Below are positions 22,301 to 34,424 of a stretch of DNA of 64,000 bases, piece by piece. The DNA comes from Lepidodermella squamata (Eukaryota > Gastrotricha). Where the stretch lies: positions 868,001 to 932,000 of the forward strand of contig JBLDXI010000026.1 of the NCBI GenBank assembly GCA_047495785.1, written 5' to 3'. The position numbers and the translations under genes were made by a program. The notes under the pieces were generated by a model. It was not told the origin of the DNA. It ran no database searches and saw only the letters and a list, made by a program, of their open reading frames with translations. Each line of letters begins with the position of its first letter. Position 1 is the first letter of the stretch.

Positions 22301-25300
22301 TATCCCAATCAGGTTTTATTCAACGGCGAATACTCATCGGCGATTAAAAAATAATTTTTTAATCTACTTTAAGGCGGAACGACATCTGCGTCTATTTCGT
22401 CATAGTATGCCACTTGACATGAAAATGATGGTATGAAATGTTTCATGAAAAATTGACGTGAAGTCAGGAACACCCCAAACTTCAGATTACAAGGATATGA
22501 CCTGACATTTTGCTTTTTGCTTTCTGAGTCGCAAGTTAGAAGGTTATATGTAAAACCAGAAAAAACCTTAACGTGGGTTATAACGAATCGTGTTTTGTGA
22601 ATCGGAATGTGAAATCCCCTGAATATCCTAATTCACCGATTTTTCAAAATTTATTCGAATGTATTCGAACCGAAAGGTGATAGTTTTTTGGTGAACGCCA
22701 AACTTACGGTGTGCTATCCCATGACCACAGCTCATAAGCCGGTGAAGAAGACAGGTTCAGCTTGTTGATCTGAGATACAAACTCAGGCGGATGAGGATAT
22801 GTGGCTGGGTTGATCGCGGCGTAATCCAATACGGTATCTTGCTTTGAATATTTGAGTCGCAGCCACTTATATATCACCTCCTGGATAAGCCTTCGTTTCT
22901 GTGGACTATGGATCGGTAGAGTCGTAGTTCCGCCCATTTCTGAACACCTAGTGGCGTGCTGGGAAGCAACCACCAACTCCGCGGTTGCAAAGATCAAACA
23001 AGTGTCCTGATATCTGACGCCGTATGGACATGGGCCTTTGTCAATGTCTGTTGGGTAGTATAAAAAACTTGGAGCGCTGGTGGCCGGACCTGTCAACTGT
23101 GCACTGTAGAACGTGCAGCATCTGCCCCCGGTTGGGGGATTGTATTGGTACTCATAGACCACGCATCTACCGCGCTTGCTCTTGCACAAATCCGCGCAAT
23201 TTGGTTGCGACATGAAGTTGCTAGTCGTTCCGTCATAGCAATCGAAAGTGACCGTGATAGAGTTGTCGCCATTGAAATTGAAGCCGGATCGCACAGATGG
23301 TGGCCGAGCTTTGTGGATTTTGTCGTAAACCCAGCCATCCGGTTCGGCGGCATCTTGGCCTCCTGGGGCGTTGCACAATGCTTGTTTCAGATAGCAGGAT
23401 TTCATTTTCCTGATGAATACAAACCCGACGCACTGATTGCGGTAGACGCGGTCGCACTTGTTGGCACACTCCTGAGCGTTCCTGACGTTAGTTAACATGA
23501 TGATATCATTGCCGTAGCAGTTGCCCTGTCGCTTTATGTAGCCTTTAACCTCTTGAATCGGCCGTGGCCAAACGTTTGCGGAGAAAGAAGCGTAGCCAGT
23601 CCACCATTTCGTCAAATTAGGAGTAGCGTTTTGCCGGAGAATCTGGAAAACGATTGGAAAAGACTTGAGACTTGATATCCCATTTTATGTAGGGATGTAA
23701 CGAAATCGGGTATCCAGGCCGAAACGAAAACCGAAATTTTTGAATCATGGTTTCGGTAACCGAAACGAAATTGCATTTCAGATGCCGAAATCCGAAAAAA
23801 TCCGAAACGAAAAATACGAAATTTTTAACGAAAATTTACGAATTTCCGCCGAAATTTTACGAATTTTTTACCGAAATTAACGAATTATCTTACCGAAATT
23901 GATGGTTAAACTGATTTTTGTCAGGTTATAGTCATCAGGTATATAGTCATTACTATAGCTGCTAGCCGCCAACAGTCATTGCAAGGGGCTTCTAACTGGC
24001 TCATTTGTTTGGCATTAGTGCGCGTTGAGGGCGGCTAAATGACACTGACTGATTGGTCCGCTAACAGCTAGTGCTGACTTAAGGGGACTTATTGGCTTTT
24101 AATTCAACTCGCACTGTGATTGGTTGAAAGACACGGGCGCGACAATGTTAGCGTGCGCAGACGCAAGTCTATTGGTTGCATAACAGGTGCCGAGCGAGTG
24201 CGCTGCGCGGACTAATGCCACACTCAACAGCGCAATAATGCTGCTGCTATAAGTAGCTACTGCTGTGTACTGTCGTCCGACTCCTAGGCGTACCCCCTAG
24301 GCCCTGTTGTCCGATTTTCGAGACCCCCCATCCCCTCCCTCGCGGACGTCGTTTGTGAACGACCCCAAAACAGAAATAAAAAATTTCAAAATATAATTGA
24401 AATTTCGGCTAATTTTTAGAGCTAACCGAAACGAAAACCGAAATTTGTGAATCATGGTTTCGGTAACCGAAACGAAATTTCGTTTCTGATTTCGGCCGAA
24501 ATTTTCGGTTATCCGAATTTCTGTTACATCCCTAATTTTATGCACTACTTTACTATTTCACACTCCTAAATGGAACTAATTTTCAGCTACCACCGATAAA
24601 TAAATCCGGTCTTATCCCAGTACCCTTTTCTGTCCTAACTGAATGTGTCCTGCAATTATATGTTGCTTTCCTTAAAATTGTCGAGCTGCCATCTTCTGGG
24701 CATAATAGCTTTAAAATAAATAAATAAATAAATTGAGCCAGACAATATAATCGACAATTTCAGGCCGAGACTATGCGTACATACTGGGACTATTGAGATG
24801 TACCTCCAGTAAAAATATCACGTCAGAAAACGTCACAGGTAGCGAGAACAAGCCCCTTGACTACTGTTGTTATGATTTGGCGTGGGTTTCAGTTTTTGAA
24901 TTTTACAGCCTCTTTAGGAAAAAAATCACAAGAATCAAAGTTTCTTTGCTCTTGATGCTCTATCCGAAAAAACATATTTTGGGCGGTTTTATACATTGGT
25001 TTAGTCGTCGGTCGAATTGACGTGGAATTAGCCACAAAGAAATACAACAGCGCACATATCAATGACCTCCCTCCTTCACCTCATTTTAATATACCGTCAC
25101 CCAGGGATATCTAACCGGAGGTTATTCAAGTTGTAGCTACTGTATTATTATTGATTATCAGCAAAGCTGCCAAGTAGCGCTAACCTGGTAAAGTTTCTGC
25201 CGCTGTTGCACGTTTTGAAAAGTTACCAGCTCCGACTGAAAGTTTTCATCGCAAACCTTCCACGAATACTGACGCCAGAGTGTTTCATTTTGTAACAGAT

Positions 25301-25726
25301 AGCAACGATCGTTATCGTTGTCTGCAATCCAGCCTGGTGGGCAAAAGTGGCTCTGTAGCCGAAAAAGCGTCTTACAATGAGGTGGCAATGAATAGGTTTA
25401 TCACCAACCCTATAGTACATTTTGTGATTTGATTCTGAATCTTGCTTCAATTGCGGCAACGGAGTAATTGATCCGACGTGGCTGTACAGCTTGCAACTTC
25501 GCTTTGATTTGCTGTAAGCGAGACTACTGCAGCTTTGGTTTCCGGTGCAGTAACCCGTGCACGCAGTTAAAGAGTCAGTTGATGCTTCATAGTACGGCAA
25601 CAGAGTCGCTGGTAGCTTGCCTTCAAACTCAGGCTTGCTGACCCATTTTTCGAATGAACTCAGCAACGATTGGCTATCACAAAGGCTGAATGCCCCAGTG
25701 GAAAGAAACAACATTAGGAGAAACAT
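19373..25726 (-). CDS. Large secreted mosaic protein: apple/PAN, C-type lectin, kringle, C-type lectin
   Basis: Eight exons join in frame to 758 residues: 25726-25409, 25352-25185, 23642-22708, 20480-20437, 20377-20111, 20022-19912, 19859-19698, 19644-19373. Signal peptide (MFLLMLFLSTGAFS), apple-like region with CTGYC and CKLYS, a partial C-type lectin-like domain (CPPGW ... KWWTGY), PAN-like modules at about 195-255 and 285-335, a second lectin domain (about 355-490, ending FIPTCEI), a kringle at about 495-577 (CARW, YCRNPD, FCMRD, EYCDTLPMC) and a final lectin domain (WCPYYFQGSCY ... KWDNGTP ... WYDQDC ... PICE). The usual QPD/EPN sugar-binding triplets are not evident. Introns 2 and 3 are long and each holds a transposon. 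Likely extracellular adhesion or recognition. The joins around the 44-nt exon rest on phase and domain continuity only. Confidence 0.75.
20547..22266. mobile_element. 1.7-kb Tc1/mariner-type non-autonomous element with TA duplication
   Basis: Terminal inverted repeats start CAGGGTGTTCAAAAAATAAT and continue for about 65 bp (GCCAGGCTATTTTTAGCGTT, then the GTCTGGC region) at both ends, flanked by TA at 20545-20546 and 22267-22268. Subterminal clusters of GTGCAA/TTGCAC/TTGCGCAA lie at about 20930-21050 and 22010-22135 in opposite orientation. No transposase ORF: the longest frames are under 90 codons. It lies in intron 3 of the mosaic lectin gene. Confidence 0.9.
23690..24534. mobile_element. 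hAT-type non-autonomous element, 845 bp, 8-bp target duplication
   Basis: It begins TAGGGATGTAAC and ends GTTACATCCCTA, flanked by the perfect 8-bp direct repeat ATTTTATG (23682-23689 and 24535-24542). Subterminal CGAAACGAAAACCGAAATTT and TCATGGTTTCGGTAACCGAA occur near each end; note that some of these are in direct rather than inverted orientation. The interior is GC-richer. No transposase. It sits in intron 2 of the mosaic lectin gene, 47 bp upstream of an exon. Confidence 0.9.
24713..24734. repeat. (AAAT)n microsatellite
   Basis: About five AAAT units inside intron 2 of the mosaic lectin gene. Confidence 0.8.
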
Positions 25727-27311
25727 TATTTTGATATAATGCTCTTCGAATCACACAACGAATAGAATATTTTGGCGTTTATGTTGATTTGTGCTGTTAA
25801 GCAACGCCTCCTAACGATGTGATTGGCACGATAATGATGAATTAAGGCAGAACAGCTGTGAGCTGTGGTTTCATTTTTGCGGCGGGTTTGGGCGAGACGG
25901 CAGTATCGAACATGCCTTCGCTTAGTTTAAATCGATAGCTTTTCGCCTTTAAACTCACATTAGGATATACCGTAACCTGGACTTACAGTGGAAAAAACGT
26001 GTTTCCCGGGCTTCGTTTTTCGAGGTGAACGAATTTTGTGACGCGATTTGCGCCAAAATATTCGCCTTAAAAACTGCATATTCTAGTGCTAATCTCGGTA
26101 AAAAAAATACCTAAACTTACACAGGTATCCACAGGTAACTGGCTCGGCTAATTTCTGACACAACTGGAGTAATTTCGGGCAGCTCTGTGTGAATATTTAG
26201 ATTAGGGTCAAAGTTCACATTAAAGCGAGATAAAATTTATTGTGCGCAGATTTAATAGAAAAAATTAAAACATGCATGATGAGGGATTCGAACCCACGAT
26301 AGTGAATTGTGATCCTAATACAGCTTAGTGCCAAGGCATCTTTTGGAATTTGCTGTGGTTTGAAGCTGTCCGAAATTATCCGGAGCCAAATCTGTTTTCT
26401 AAAGCATTTTGTGATCAAAATGTTTGCTTAAAATTGGTTTGAGCATTCCAGCATACTAAAACGATAGCGCTCCATCTTTTCCGCTTCTCTCCCGGAAAAA
26501 ATACCTACTTGGTGAACAGTTGTTGGTAATTTTGGGCTGCGGAACATATCTGCGAAGAAGTTGGATCATTCTCCGCATACTTATCTGTTTTAAATGTTTC
26601 AGGTGTCATTTGAAAGACAAGACTCAGGGCTATTTTCTGCATTTCGAATGGTCTCTATATTCGCCAGGGTTGAGGAGAAATTTGAGTTCTAAGCCAAAAG
26701 TGTCTGAAATAAGACCGGTCCTCGGTATAGCTATTACGTATATGCCCATGTCGCTTCGCACAGCTAAATTTGTCGCCAATGATATTCTTGCCTCTAAAAG
26801 GAAACAGGAGCGAAATTTTGCAGGAAGGTAAATTTAAAATCAATTATTTTTGTGATATATTGGATCCCACCATCTCTAATTTTTCTTCATAGTTGAGAGC
26901 GCTTTGTGGCTAATATAAGAAATCTAAGGTTCAGGGATGGCATCAATATCGACCAACGAACGAAGCCAATATCACAAATAATCGGAATAATTTGTCGCCA
27001 GAACGTCAAAGGATATTTTTGGATTTAGAGTTCAAGTATTCAAATTCACGTTTATTACTGAAAACAGTTTTCGAAAAAGTTAAGAATCTCAATTTTCAGG
27101 CCAAAATTTTGGTTTGATGAGACACGGCCTTGTTAAAGTCTGTGAAGATTCTATACCTTCAAAGTTATGAATCTCGGATAAAGTCGATAAAATTCTGGAA
27201 AAGGTCACGGTTAGTTTATATGATATTCGCGTAAATTAAAGCTGGATATTTTCTTCAATTAAAGAAATCGGAATTTATTTATTTTTCAGTTATTTTCAGC
27301 AATGCAGCAAA
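25727..27311. other. Intergenic, nothing firm
   Basis: Upstream of the mosaic lectin gene. A tRNA-like stretch at 26273-26345 (- strand) has box A- and box B-like motifs but no cloverleaf. No gene recognised. Confidence 0.45.
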
Positions 27312-27731
27312 TTAATGCACGTTCCTTTGGGCAGAAGTGTCAACAAGAAGAACCCCCTCGTTTTTCTCATCCAAATGCGGCGATAGGTGAAGTTCGTCCT
27401 GCAAAAACTGCGTAACAGGCTCGCGAAGCCGCGACTTGCCATCAGCATTGTGATTCCCCTTGCCAATGATGATTTTCATTTCACCCCGCTGGCCTTCATT
27501 CGCGTGATGCTTCAACCGAGCGCTGATGTAATTCTTCGCCTCTTGGATGCGCTGTTCATGAACATCGACCTCGCGCCAATCGGTGCGATGCTCGTTGTAG
27601 TATCGCTGAAGCAACCAACTGGCTCGATCATGGTCCTTGTTCGCTTCACGCAGCTTCAGAGCCTCATCTCTCAATTTTTCATCTGAAAAATATGTATAAA
27701 AAATAGAGGGAAATTGAATAAAGAAACTCAT
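27312..27731 (-). CDS. Smr-domain protein (DUF1771-like plus Smr), partial or short
   Basis: 139 codons from the ATG at 27731. Residues about 18-50 resemble the helical DUF1771 region (EALKLREANKDHDRASWLLQ). Residues about 55-135 form an Smr domain: VDVHEQRIQEAKNYI in place of the LDLHG motif, and IIIGKGNHNADGKSRLREPV as the GxG loop region. Smr domains are RNA or DNA nucleases or binding modules related to the MutS2 C-terminus. The N-terminal 17 residues end at TTTTTCAG, an excellent splice acceptor, so the real gene may start in an undetected upstream exon spliced at 27682 (phase 1), with the ATG only fortuitous. Neighbours give no functional link. Confidence 0.65.
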   Translation of the reverse strand: MSFFIQFPSIFYTYFSDEKLRDEALKLREANKDHDRASWLLQRYYNEHRTDWREVDVHEQRIQEAKNYISARLKHHANEGQRGEMKIIIGKGNHNADGKSRLREPVTQFLQDELHLSPHLDEKNEGVLLVDTSAQRNVH

Positions 27732-29675
27732 AAATGTCGAATTATTATCACAATTTTTTCATTGGCTACATGGTTTCGGAATTTTCCAGGTTGGTATTCT
27801 AATAGCGAAATGAAAAAAGTTGCATTTGACCGTGTACGGATTGGATAATTATTGCTGAAATTGGAAACTAAAGGTGTTTAAAATGGGTTTTTATAATCGG
27901 AGTGAATATTCGTGCTTTAATAAGTACGCGTTTTTTACTTTTCGTACTTGGAAGAGGTTCCAGTTGCGGTTAAAACTTTTGCTCAAAATATTCTATGAGC
28001 TGAAACTGAATAAAGCTTATACTTCACCTGGTTGGAAAAAAATCTGGCCATATCTTATTTGCTGTAAAAAAGCTTATTTTTGTTCGATTTTTTAGTTCCA
28101 GCTGAATCTGGAGCTTTCCGACCTTTCTGAAAGGTGCGGCTTATCACCTAAAACTTTCTCCACTGGAATCTTTGTTTCCAACCATGTAAAGTATGAGCCT
28201 TACTCAGTTTCAAATGTGGAAAATGCCGAACCTTTTCAATTTGTATTTTTATTACGTCTAATTTTTTTCGGAAGCCGGAAATGAGGCTGAAATGTTTCAC
28301 CATGAAATGAATCTCAGAGCCAGGTATACTGGCTTTCGAATCAAAGCCTATACAGAGAATCGATTTCACCGATATTCATTGAATTCCGAAGCCTCTAATG
28401 ATCCATGATTCAGATGGGAAAATCGGGTTTCTTTCAACTCAACAGTTGTAATTTAGGTTCTAGGGTTCCAGGTTCCAGTTTTGCCCACTTAAGGTAAGGT
28501 TCGCTTTGTTTGGTTCTTTGAAGTGGTTTGGTTCTTCAGGACATTGGATAAATGTCCCAAATTCAGACCAATTGCAAAATTCAAGCTCTTGGCAACGGTT
28601 GAATGTTAGCCTAACCAGGGTTGAATAATCGGCTTCAATTTTTCATTTTTAAATAAAATCAGCCATATTTTAGAAAAATAAGACAAGGGATGGATGAAAA
28701 AAAGTTAAAAAGGTTCGTTTAGGCCCAATTTTTTTTCACTTGACTATTGGCTAAAAACATACCCCTTTGCTTTCCAGACGGCAGAGGCAAATCTGCTGGG
28801 GTAGGCTCTTTTCGGCTTTCAGCGCCGCAACAGCGCCGGAAGAAATTTGCGATTCGAGTAAAAATTGAAGGCATTTTCTATTAGCTATTGGCACTGGTAT
28901 ATTACTATTCAAATTTAGCTGGATCCTTCTGAAGTGTGTTATAATAATAAAGCCTTCACCTTAATACATACATCAGGCTGGCTAGTTTGTGATGATGTAT
29001 AGAGTGAGAGGTAGATTTTTTCATTATTATATCATTTATTATAGCAGCCAGCTGTTTTTTCCTTTCTACTACTACATCTATGATGAATGCGATATGCAAA
29101 CACGTGCGGCGCATTTTTTGCGATGATATATTTTTTCATGCAAAAAAGCCGGTTCGGATTTTGTTTTCGATATGTTCCTAATGTTCCAGTAAAATGTCCT
29201 AATCTAGCTCCGAATAGCCGCTGACGGGGATTTAAGTCCAATCAATCACCCTGGGATTATGGCGACCCGAGAGTTCAATCTTGTCGTTTAGATGTGTAAA
29301 AACAGACAGTTTAAGCTGTTTATTCCATGTTGGTTGGATAATAACAGATAACCAACAATATTGGCAATTGCACCCTTCAGCGTGGACATTGTCGAATACT
29401 ATTTATATACTAATTAAACGTTCAGCTGAAACTTTGCGACCTCGCGGCAGGATAACTTGTTCCTGCATTACTTTTAGTAAATCGAATAAAAATGTCATCG
29501 TTATTTTAGTACATTACGGACGTCGTCGCTGGGTTTCCGTTTTCGACTGCTATACCCCTTCAGCATACACTTTGGCTTTGTTATCGCCAAAGAGTTTGCT
29601 GATTTTTTTTAATTTTCACTTTTTAGCTTTGAATGCCATAGAATCTGATTCTTGAGCTAATAAATCCCGATATTT

Positions 29676-29760
29676 CCAGCTTTTTACAGAGTGGCCGAAA
29701 TGAAGATTTTTAAGAAGCGCGTCGAATTTCCCTTCCGCGGCTTTTTTTGGCCACCCTGTA
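29676..29760. mobile_element. 85-bp palindromic mini-element
   Basis: TACAGAGTGGCCGAAAT at the left and TTTTTTTGGCCACCCTGTA at the right are inverted partners of a Tc1/mariner-like terminus (TACAGGGTGGCCAAA). The interior is about 45 bp. Confidence 0.6.
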
Positions 29761-30877
29761 AAATTAAAATCGTAATAAAATTTCATGCACTTGATCGACT
29801 GTTATACCATACAACTCCTAGGATAATTTATTGGTAACACTTTCAAATTTAGCCCTTGTGGACGTAGAATTTCCCCACTCGCGCCTAGTCTTGATCTGAT
29901 CGATTTTTTGCAAGCAAAAAATTCAAATAAAATAGCGCGAGAATTCTAGTTTCTCTTGGTAGCATAATTCTTGGGCAGACCGAAAATGATTGCGGCTATA
30001 GGTTAAAGCAATTATCTCTTCAATCTAAACATGGCCAGAATTCTATTTCCGTTTGCCATAAATAAATTATTTGTCATGAACAATTGATCGCTGTGTCAAT
30101 AATAGACTCTTCTCATCGATAGCAGGAATCGCTTGGCGGCAAATTCAAGGTTGAATCCAAGGTTGAAGTCGATTTTTGCCATCATAATGGTAAATATCTG
30201 GAAATATTGGCTTTCATTATAGCTCATCAGCGATTATTTTAATAATAAATATGTATGCAGTCCAAGTATTATTTCCGATACCTATAATATGAATGCGATG
30301 TGAATTGCGTGAAATGCCTAGTTCAAAAAAGACATTCGCGCAGACATCAGACGGAAAAACCGACTTCGCTCTTGTAGGATCAGAAAATTAACTCTGTTTG
30401 TCATTTTGTTTTCTTTGACGTATAAATAATGGCAGATACCCCCAGTTCCCCAATAGACCTAGCTAAAAACCAAACTAAATAAATCTCGGCTTATTGTCTT
30501 ATTTCATTAAATTATTCAATAATATGTCTTAAAGCGTTCAACCGAATAAGGCAATCCTACGCCTGTGTCATCGCCATTTGATAGTAGAAATCAAGCACAG
30601 TTTGAGGTTTAGAGTTCGAGCGGACGTCACATGATCGAGTTTAACCGCGATTTTAAATTGTTGCCCGTGCAATTTTTTTAGTGAATTTTTTTGGATGAAA
30701 ATAAGAAAGCTTCAGGTTTATTACTCTATTAACCCACATTTTTAGCTAGATCCTCTTTTATCTGGGGCGACCTGGCATCAAGTGAAGATTCCGTATCTAG
30801 ATTATTAGGATTAGGTTCAGGGTTCCGATTGGGATAAGGTTCAGGAGGATTAGGTTCTCAATACGTATGATTTGATA

Positions 30878-31110
30878 CACCAGAAAAAAAACCCTGATAA
30901 AAATCGGCTTTTTACCTTGTGAATCCTCTCAATTAGGGCCCTGTGAATATCCCGATCTTCACCGATCTTCAACATTTATCTGGATTCGTGCCCAAAATCA
31001 CCCTAATTCATCTACTAAAACCATTAATTCATCCGCCAAAAGAATGAATTCAGATACCGAAACTGAATCAATGCTTTCGGTAAATGAATCAGGGTGATTT
31101 TTTTCTGGTG
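30878..31110. mobile_element. 233-bp MITE with TA target duplication
   Basis: CACCAGAAAAAAAACCCTGA at the left and its near inverse ending CTGGTG at the right, flanked by TA on both sides (30876-30877, 31111-31112). Typical of Tc1/mariner-derived MITEs. Confidence 0.8.
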
Positions 31111-31798
31111 TATGGCTACGTCAAAATAACATAAAAATTATTATTTTACGTATAAATATTATTGAATGCCCAATAATAAAAATCCAACATTAAGGTGGCA
31201 GTCCGAAATAGGACATTATAAAGTGCTTAATACGCCCAGAAAATGAGTTTTTCGAGTGTGTCTCGCCGCATTTTTCGTCCTTTCATTAAGCGATCACGAA
31301 TTAATTGCGGCCGCCTTTACCGAAAATTGCTGATCGGAAAATTTTGACTAAAATTCAATAAATGATTAATACCCTATGAACCAATGCGTTTTTACTTATT
31401 TTTCCGGATTTTGAAATATAGGCCGGAAAAATCCTACTGCCTCTATTGTTCGATTTTCGCGTTCTATTATTGTGCGTTTTTAATTGCTATTAGATTACCA
31501 ACCCTCAGCCGACCCAGTTTTGCTGCGATAAATTTTCATCGCAAATCGATTTTGAGAGAATATAGCGCAGCAGCTTGATATTAAATTTCGATAAACCTTA
31601 TTTTAGTCCAAATATTTTAATTCTCAGCGGTTGCATTAATCATCCGATCAAAAACATGGACTAAACAGACCACAATTACATTATCTTGTGTAATTATCCG
31701 TATAGTATCCTGTGTAATATCCTATTATTCCGAGGGTGTAATGAGTGCGCGCACATTTTTTATAGGTCCAGAGTGCGTTTTTCATTCGACGTAATGAG

Positions 31799-32992
31799 AT
31801 GCCAAATTTATCGAATATTTCCTCCGTTGATCGGCTGACATGTATCAATTTCGAGTCAGACGAAGGCCCAGCAATTCGATTTTGCCTCAGCTACCTTCTT
31901 CCGGCCATAATTCTGTTGGGAGTTCTCGCCAACAGCGTCAATTTTTTCCTATTAAAAGACGGCAAAGTGTTCAAATCACCGACTTATATCTACCTAGGCT
32001 ATGTCGCCCTATTCCAGGCGCTGAACCTCTCCGCTCAATTGTGCAATGTCGTCGGGAAATTTCATTTTTTCGACTCGAATTGGACCTGGTTTATCGTGGC
32101 AAATTTCTCGTGGCCGCTAACTACAACAAGTTGCACCTTGGCCGTATTGTTCACCTGTGCTTTCACGGTTGAGCGATATTTTTTCGTTACAAGAAATCGG
32201 GCATCTATCAACAGATCTCAAAGTTCGATTACCGCGTTGAAAATACGACGAAGAACAGCTAAAATTGTGGCGATTATTATCGCTATTTTCGGGACGGTGG
32301 TGAATTTTCCGAGGATGGTGGCTTACACGGCTGAGCCATATTCAAGCTGTTTTCAATATCGATACAAGGACGCGTGGCACTACTATTTTTCAATATACTC
32401 AGTAGTCAGATTTTTTGTTTATAATATTGGTGAAAATTTCGAAAATTTAATTTTTCTAATTGTTTAAAATTAATTTTTCAGGATGTTTGCTGATTCTGAT
32501 CGTATTCGATGCTTTGCTCATTCATTCCATCTATCAGGATGCTGCGTCAAGAATCTACACGAGGGTCGATAAGAAAAATTATCGGCTGACTGTGATGCTA
32601 ATTATAGTCACTTGTACTACGATTCTCGGTGAACTTCCGGTAAATTTCATGATTTTCCTGATTTTTCTCGAATTTCTCTAAATTCTTCAACTTTAATTTT
32701 AAATTTTAATTGAATTTACATTTAATTTCTGGGATTCTTTTTCAAATTTTCCCTAGTTTTTCATCGATTTCTGATTTTTATCTAGGTTGCTCTTACGAAT
32801 CCTGTGTCAGTTAATTTGATATGGCAGCGACTTGGCCTCGAAAACTCTCTTTTGCTTCGATATTTGAGGCTAATATCTGGTGTTCTGCTAGCAATCGAGT
32901 ATGGATCTCACTTTCTTATCATGTTTATCGGAAATAACCTATTCCGAAAAACTCTTCTATCGAAAATCAGCTGTCGATTACAACAAAAATAG
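31799..32992 (+). CDS. GPCR F, rhodopsin-like seven-transmembrane receptor
   Basis: Exons 31799-32429, 32482-32639, 32786-32992 join to 331 residues with the family's conserved intron phases. ATG at 31799 (MPNLSNISS). TM1 has GVLANSVNFFLL. TM3 ends CAFTVERYFFV. The N-terminal cysteine (LTCINF) and ECL2 cysteine (SSCFQY) are both present. TM6-7 has VALTNPVSVNLIW, and TM7 reads IEYGSHFLIMFIGNNLFRK, in which the usual asparagine of NFxxY is histidine and the tyrosine is methionine. The C-terminal tail is very short. AATAAA directly follows the stop. It is the most divergent and most distant member of the group, 13 kb from the others. Probable orphan peptide receptor. Confidence 0.82.
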
Positions 32993-34424
32993 AATAAAAA
33001 ATGCGACGATTACGCAAATTGAAGCCCTTGAGAAACTCTTATTTTTCGATTCCTTTTGGATTTTATAAAAATTTATTTACTTCACAATTTATTTTTGAAA
33101 AAAAAACTTTCCTTATGACATGTGATATATCGATAGAGAAAATATCGGGGATTAAACCTGTGAAAGCCCCATTTTTTTATCCTCTACGGTTGCGTAGATA
33201 TTCCAGTGTCAAGTTGGTCACGTGACCTTACCTGTTGTCACACCTGAGCGACTATCCCGAGAACGCTGATAGCTATGAAGCCGCTCTCAAAGAAAAAGTT
33301 CATCGCCATGATGAGATCCATTTGGGAATGGAATTGGTTAGGGGTGATACTTTTTGCTTAGTTCAGGTGAAGTTTGGTGACAGACCCTTCAAATAGGCCC
33401 AGCTAACTCCCAAGACGCATTAGGGGTGATGGAGTTGGAAACTTACTAAAAATGGGAACTATTACCTGCCTATGGGCTTTAGTTTAGTATTTCGTCATCT
33501 CAGAAGAAAAATCGCCTTTAACAAAGGTAACAAACGATTGCGAAATAACGTACAGGTACGGTTATTTTTCATTATTATTTAACATGATTCCACGATACGT
33601 ATGGATTTTACGCTACACGTTCAACTAATGATGATAATAATAAATGCACGTCACATTAAAAAGGTGCTTTAATACAAACAATAGGCGAGTTCACAGCACA
33701 CGTTACGGTTTTTGTAGACAAGTTACAGTTACGAGCGAAAAAATAATATAATACTTTGAATATACTTTTAAATAATATTAATTCTTTAGTTCGCCAACTA
33801 GATGTTTATTTTTGTTATCTTGTACGTGGGTGGAAAAGTTTTGTATTATTATTTGTTAGGCGCTAGACACAATTTAAAAAATTATTTTAAAAAAATTCAA
33901 TCAAAATTACGGGTTAAAACAAAAATTTCGTGTCTTGTTTCATAACTACTTATCTAATAGCTTGTCTTTCCCCCACCTTCCTGTACTGTATCACGGACTT
34001 GGAAAATGTCGGGGCCAAAACCTGTCTGCTTACAAATTAGCTTCAGCATTGATTTTCATTTCCCAGCCGTTTATTATTCATGCTATATATCACGTATATT
34101 GTGTAATTTTGTGTCTTGATTTGTCGCAGCATAGAATAATAGAAAGGAAATAATGCGAACTCATCATAGTCTGTCTTATTTGCACTACCCGACATGCGAT
34201 CAATCGATAGCGACAAGTTTTTCACGCACCGCTAACATCACACCTCTTTTTACCTCTGATGCGAAAAAAACCACTCATTTGTACATTTTTATGCACCTCA
34301 AAAACAATCATTTGAACAATTATTGGTAAGTGTCCTATGTAGAATCAAGAGTGTTATTGCTATTATTATCGATGGCGTTTGAATTTGACCTTGCCCGGAC
34401 AGGACGATTTTGCATGAAATATTA
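32993..34424. other. Intergenic with an E-box-palindrome repeat copy
   Basis: Contains the repeat at 33125-33320. Otherwise AT-rich with no recognisable gene before the nuclear-receptor-like start. Confidence 0.5.
33125..33320 (-). repeat. E-box-palindrome dispersed repeat, copy 2
   Basis: Inverted copy of the blocks at 14267-14530, with GGTCACGTGACC at 33216-33227, followed by TTACCTGTTGTCACACCTGA and TAGCTATGAAGCCGCTCTC. Confidence 0.85.

Larger units (their letters stand above)
27732..31798. other. Long intergenic region with small MITEs
   Basis: Four kilobases without convincing coding signal. It includes a repeat block at about 27955-28220 (ATTTCACCTGGTTGGAAAAA-type) recalled at 52570-52700, an 85-bp palindrome at 29676-29760 and a TA-flanked MITE at 30878-31110. 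A 124-codon frame at 29281-29655 starts with TTG and matches nothing I recognise. Confidence 0.5.

Noticed and set aside
26273-26345. tRNA-like sequence on the - strand with TGGCACTAAG and GGGTTCGAATCCC
   Set aside because: Box A and box B look-alikes are present, but the acceptor ends do not pair and no anticodon stem forms; at most a tRNA-derived relic.
29281-29655. 124-codon ORF
   Set aside because: No ATG at its start, no recognisable domain, and no splice partner found.
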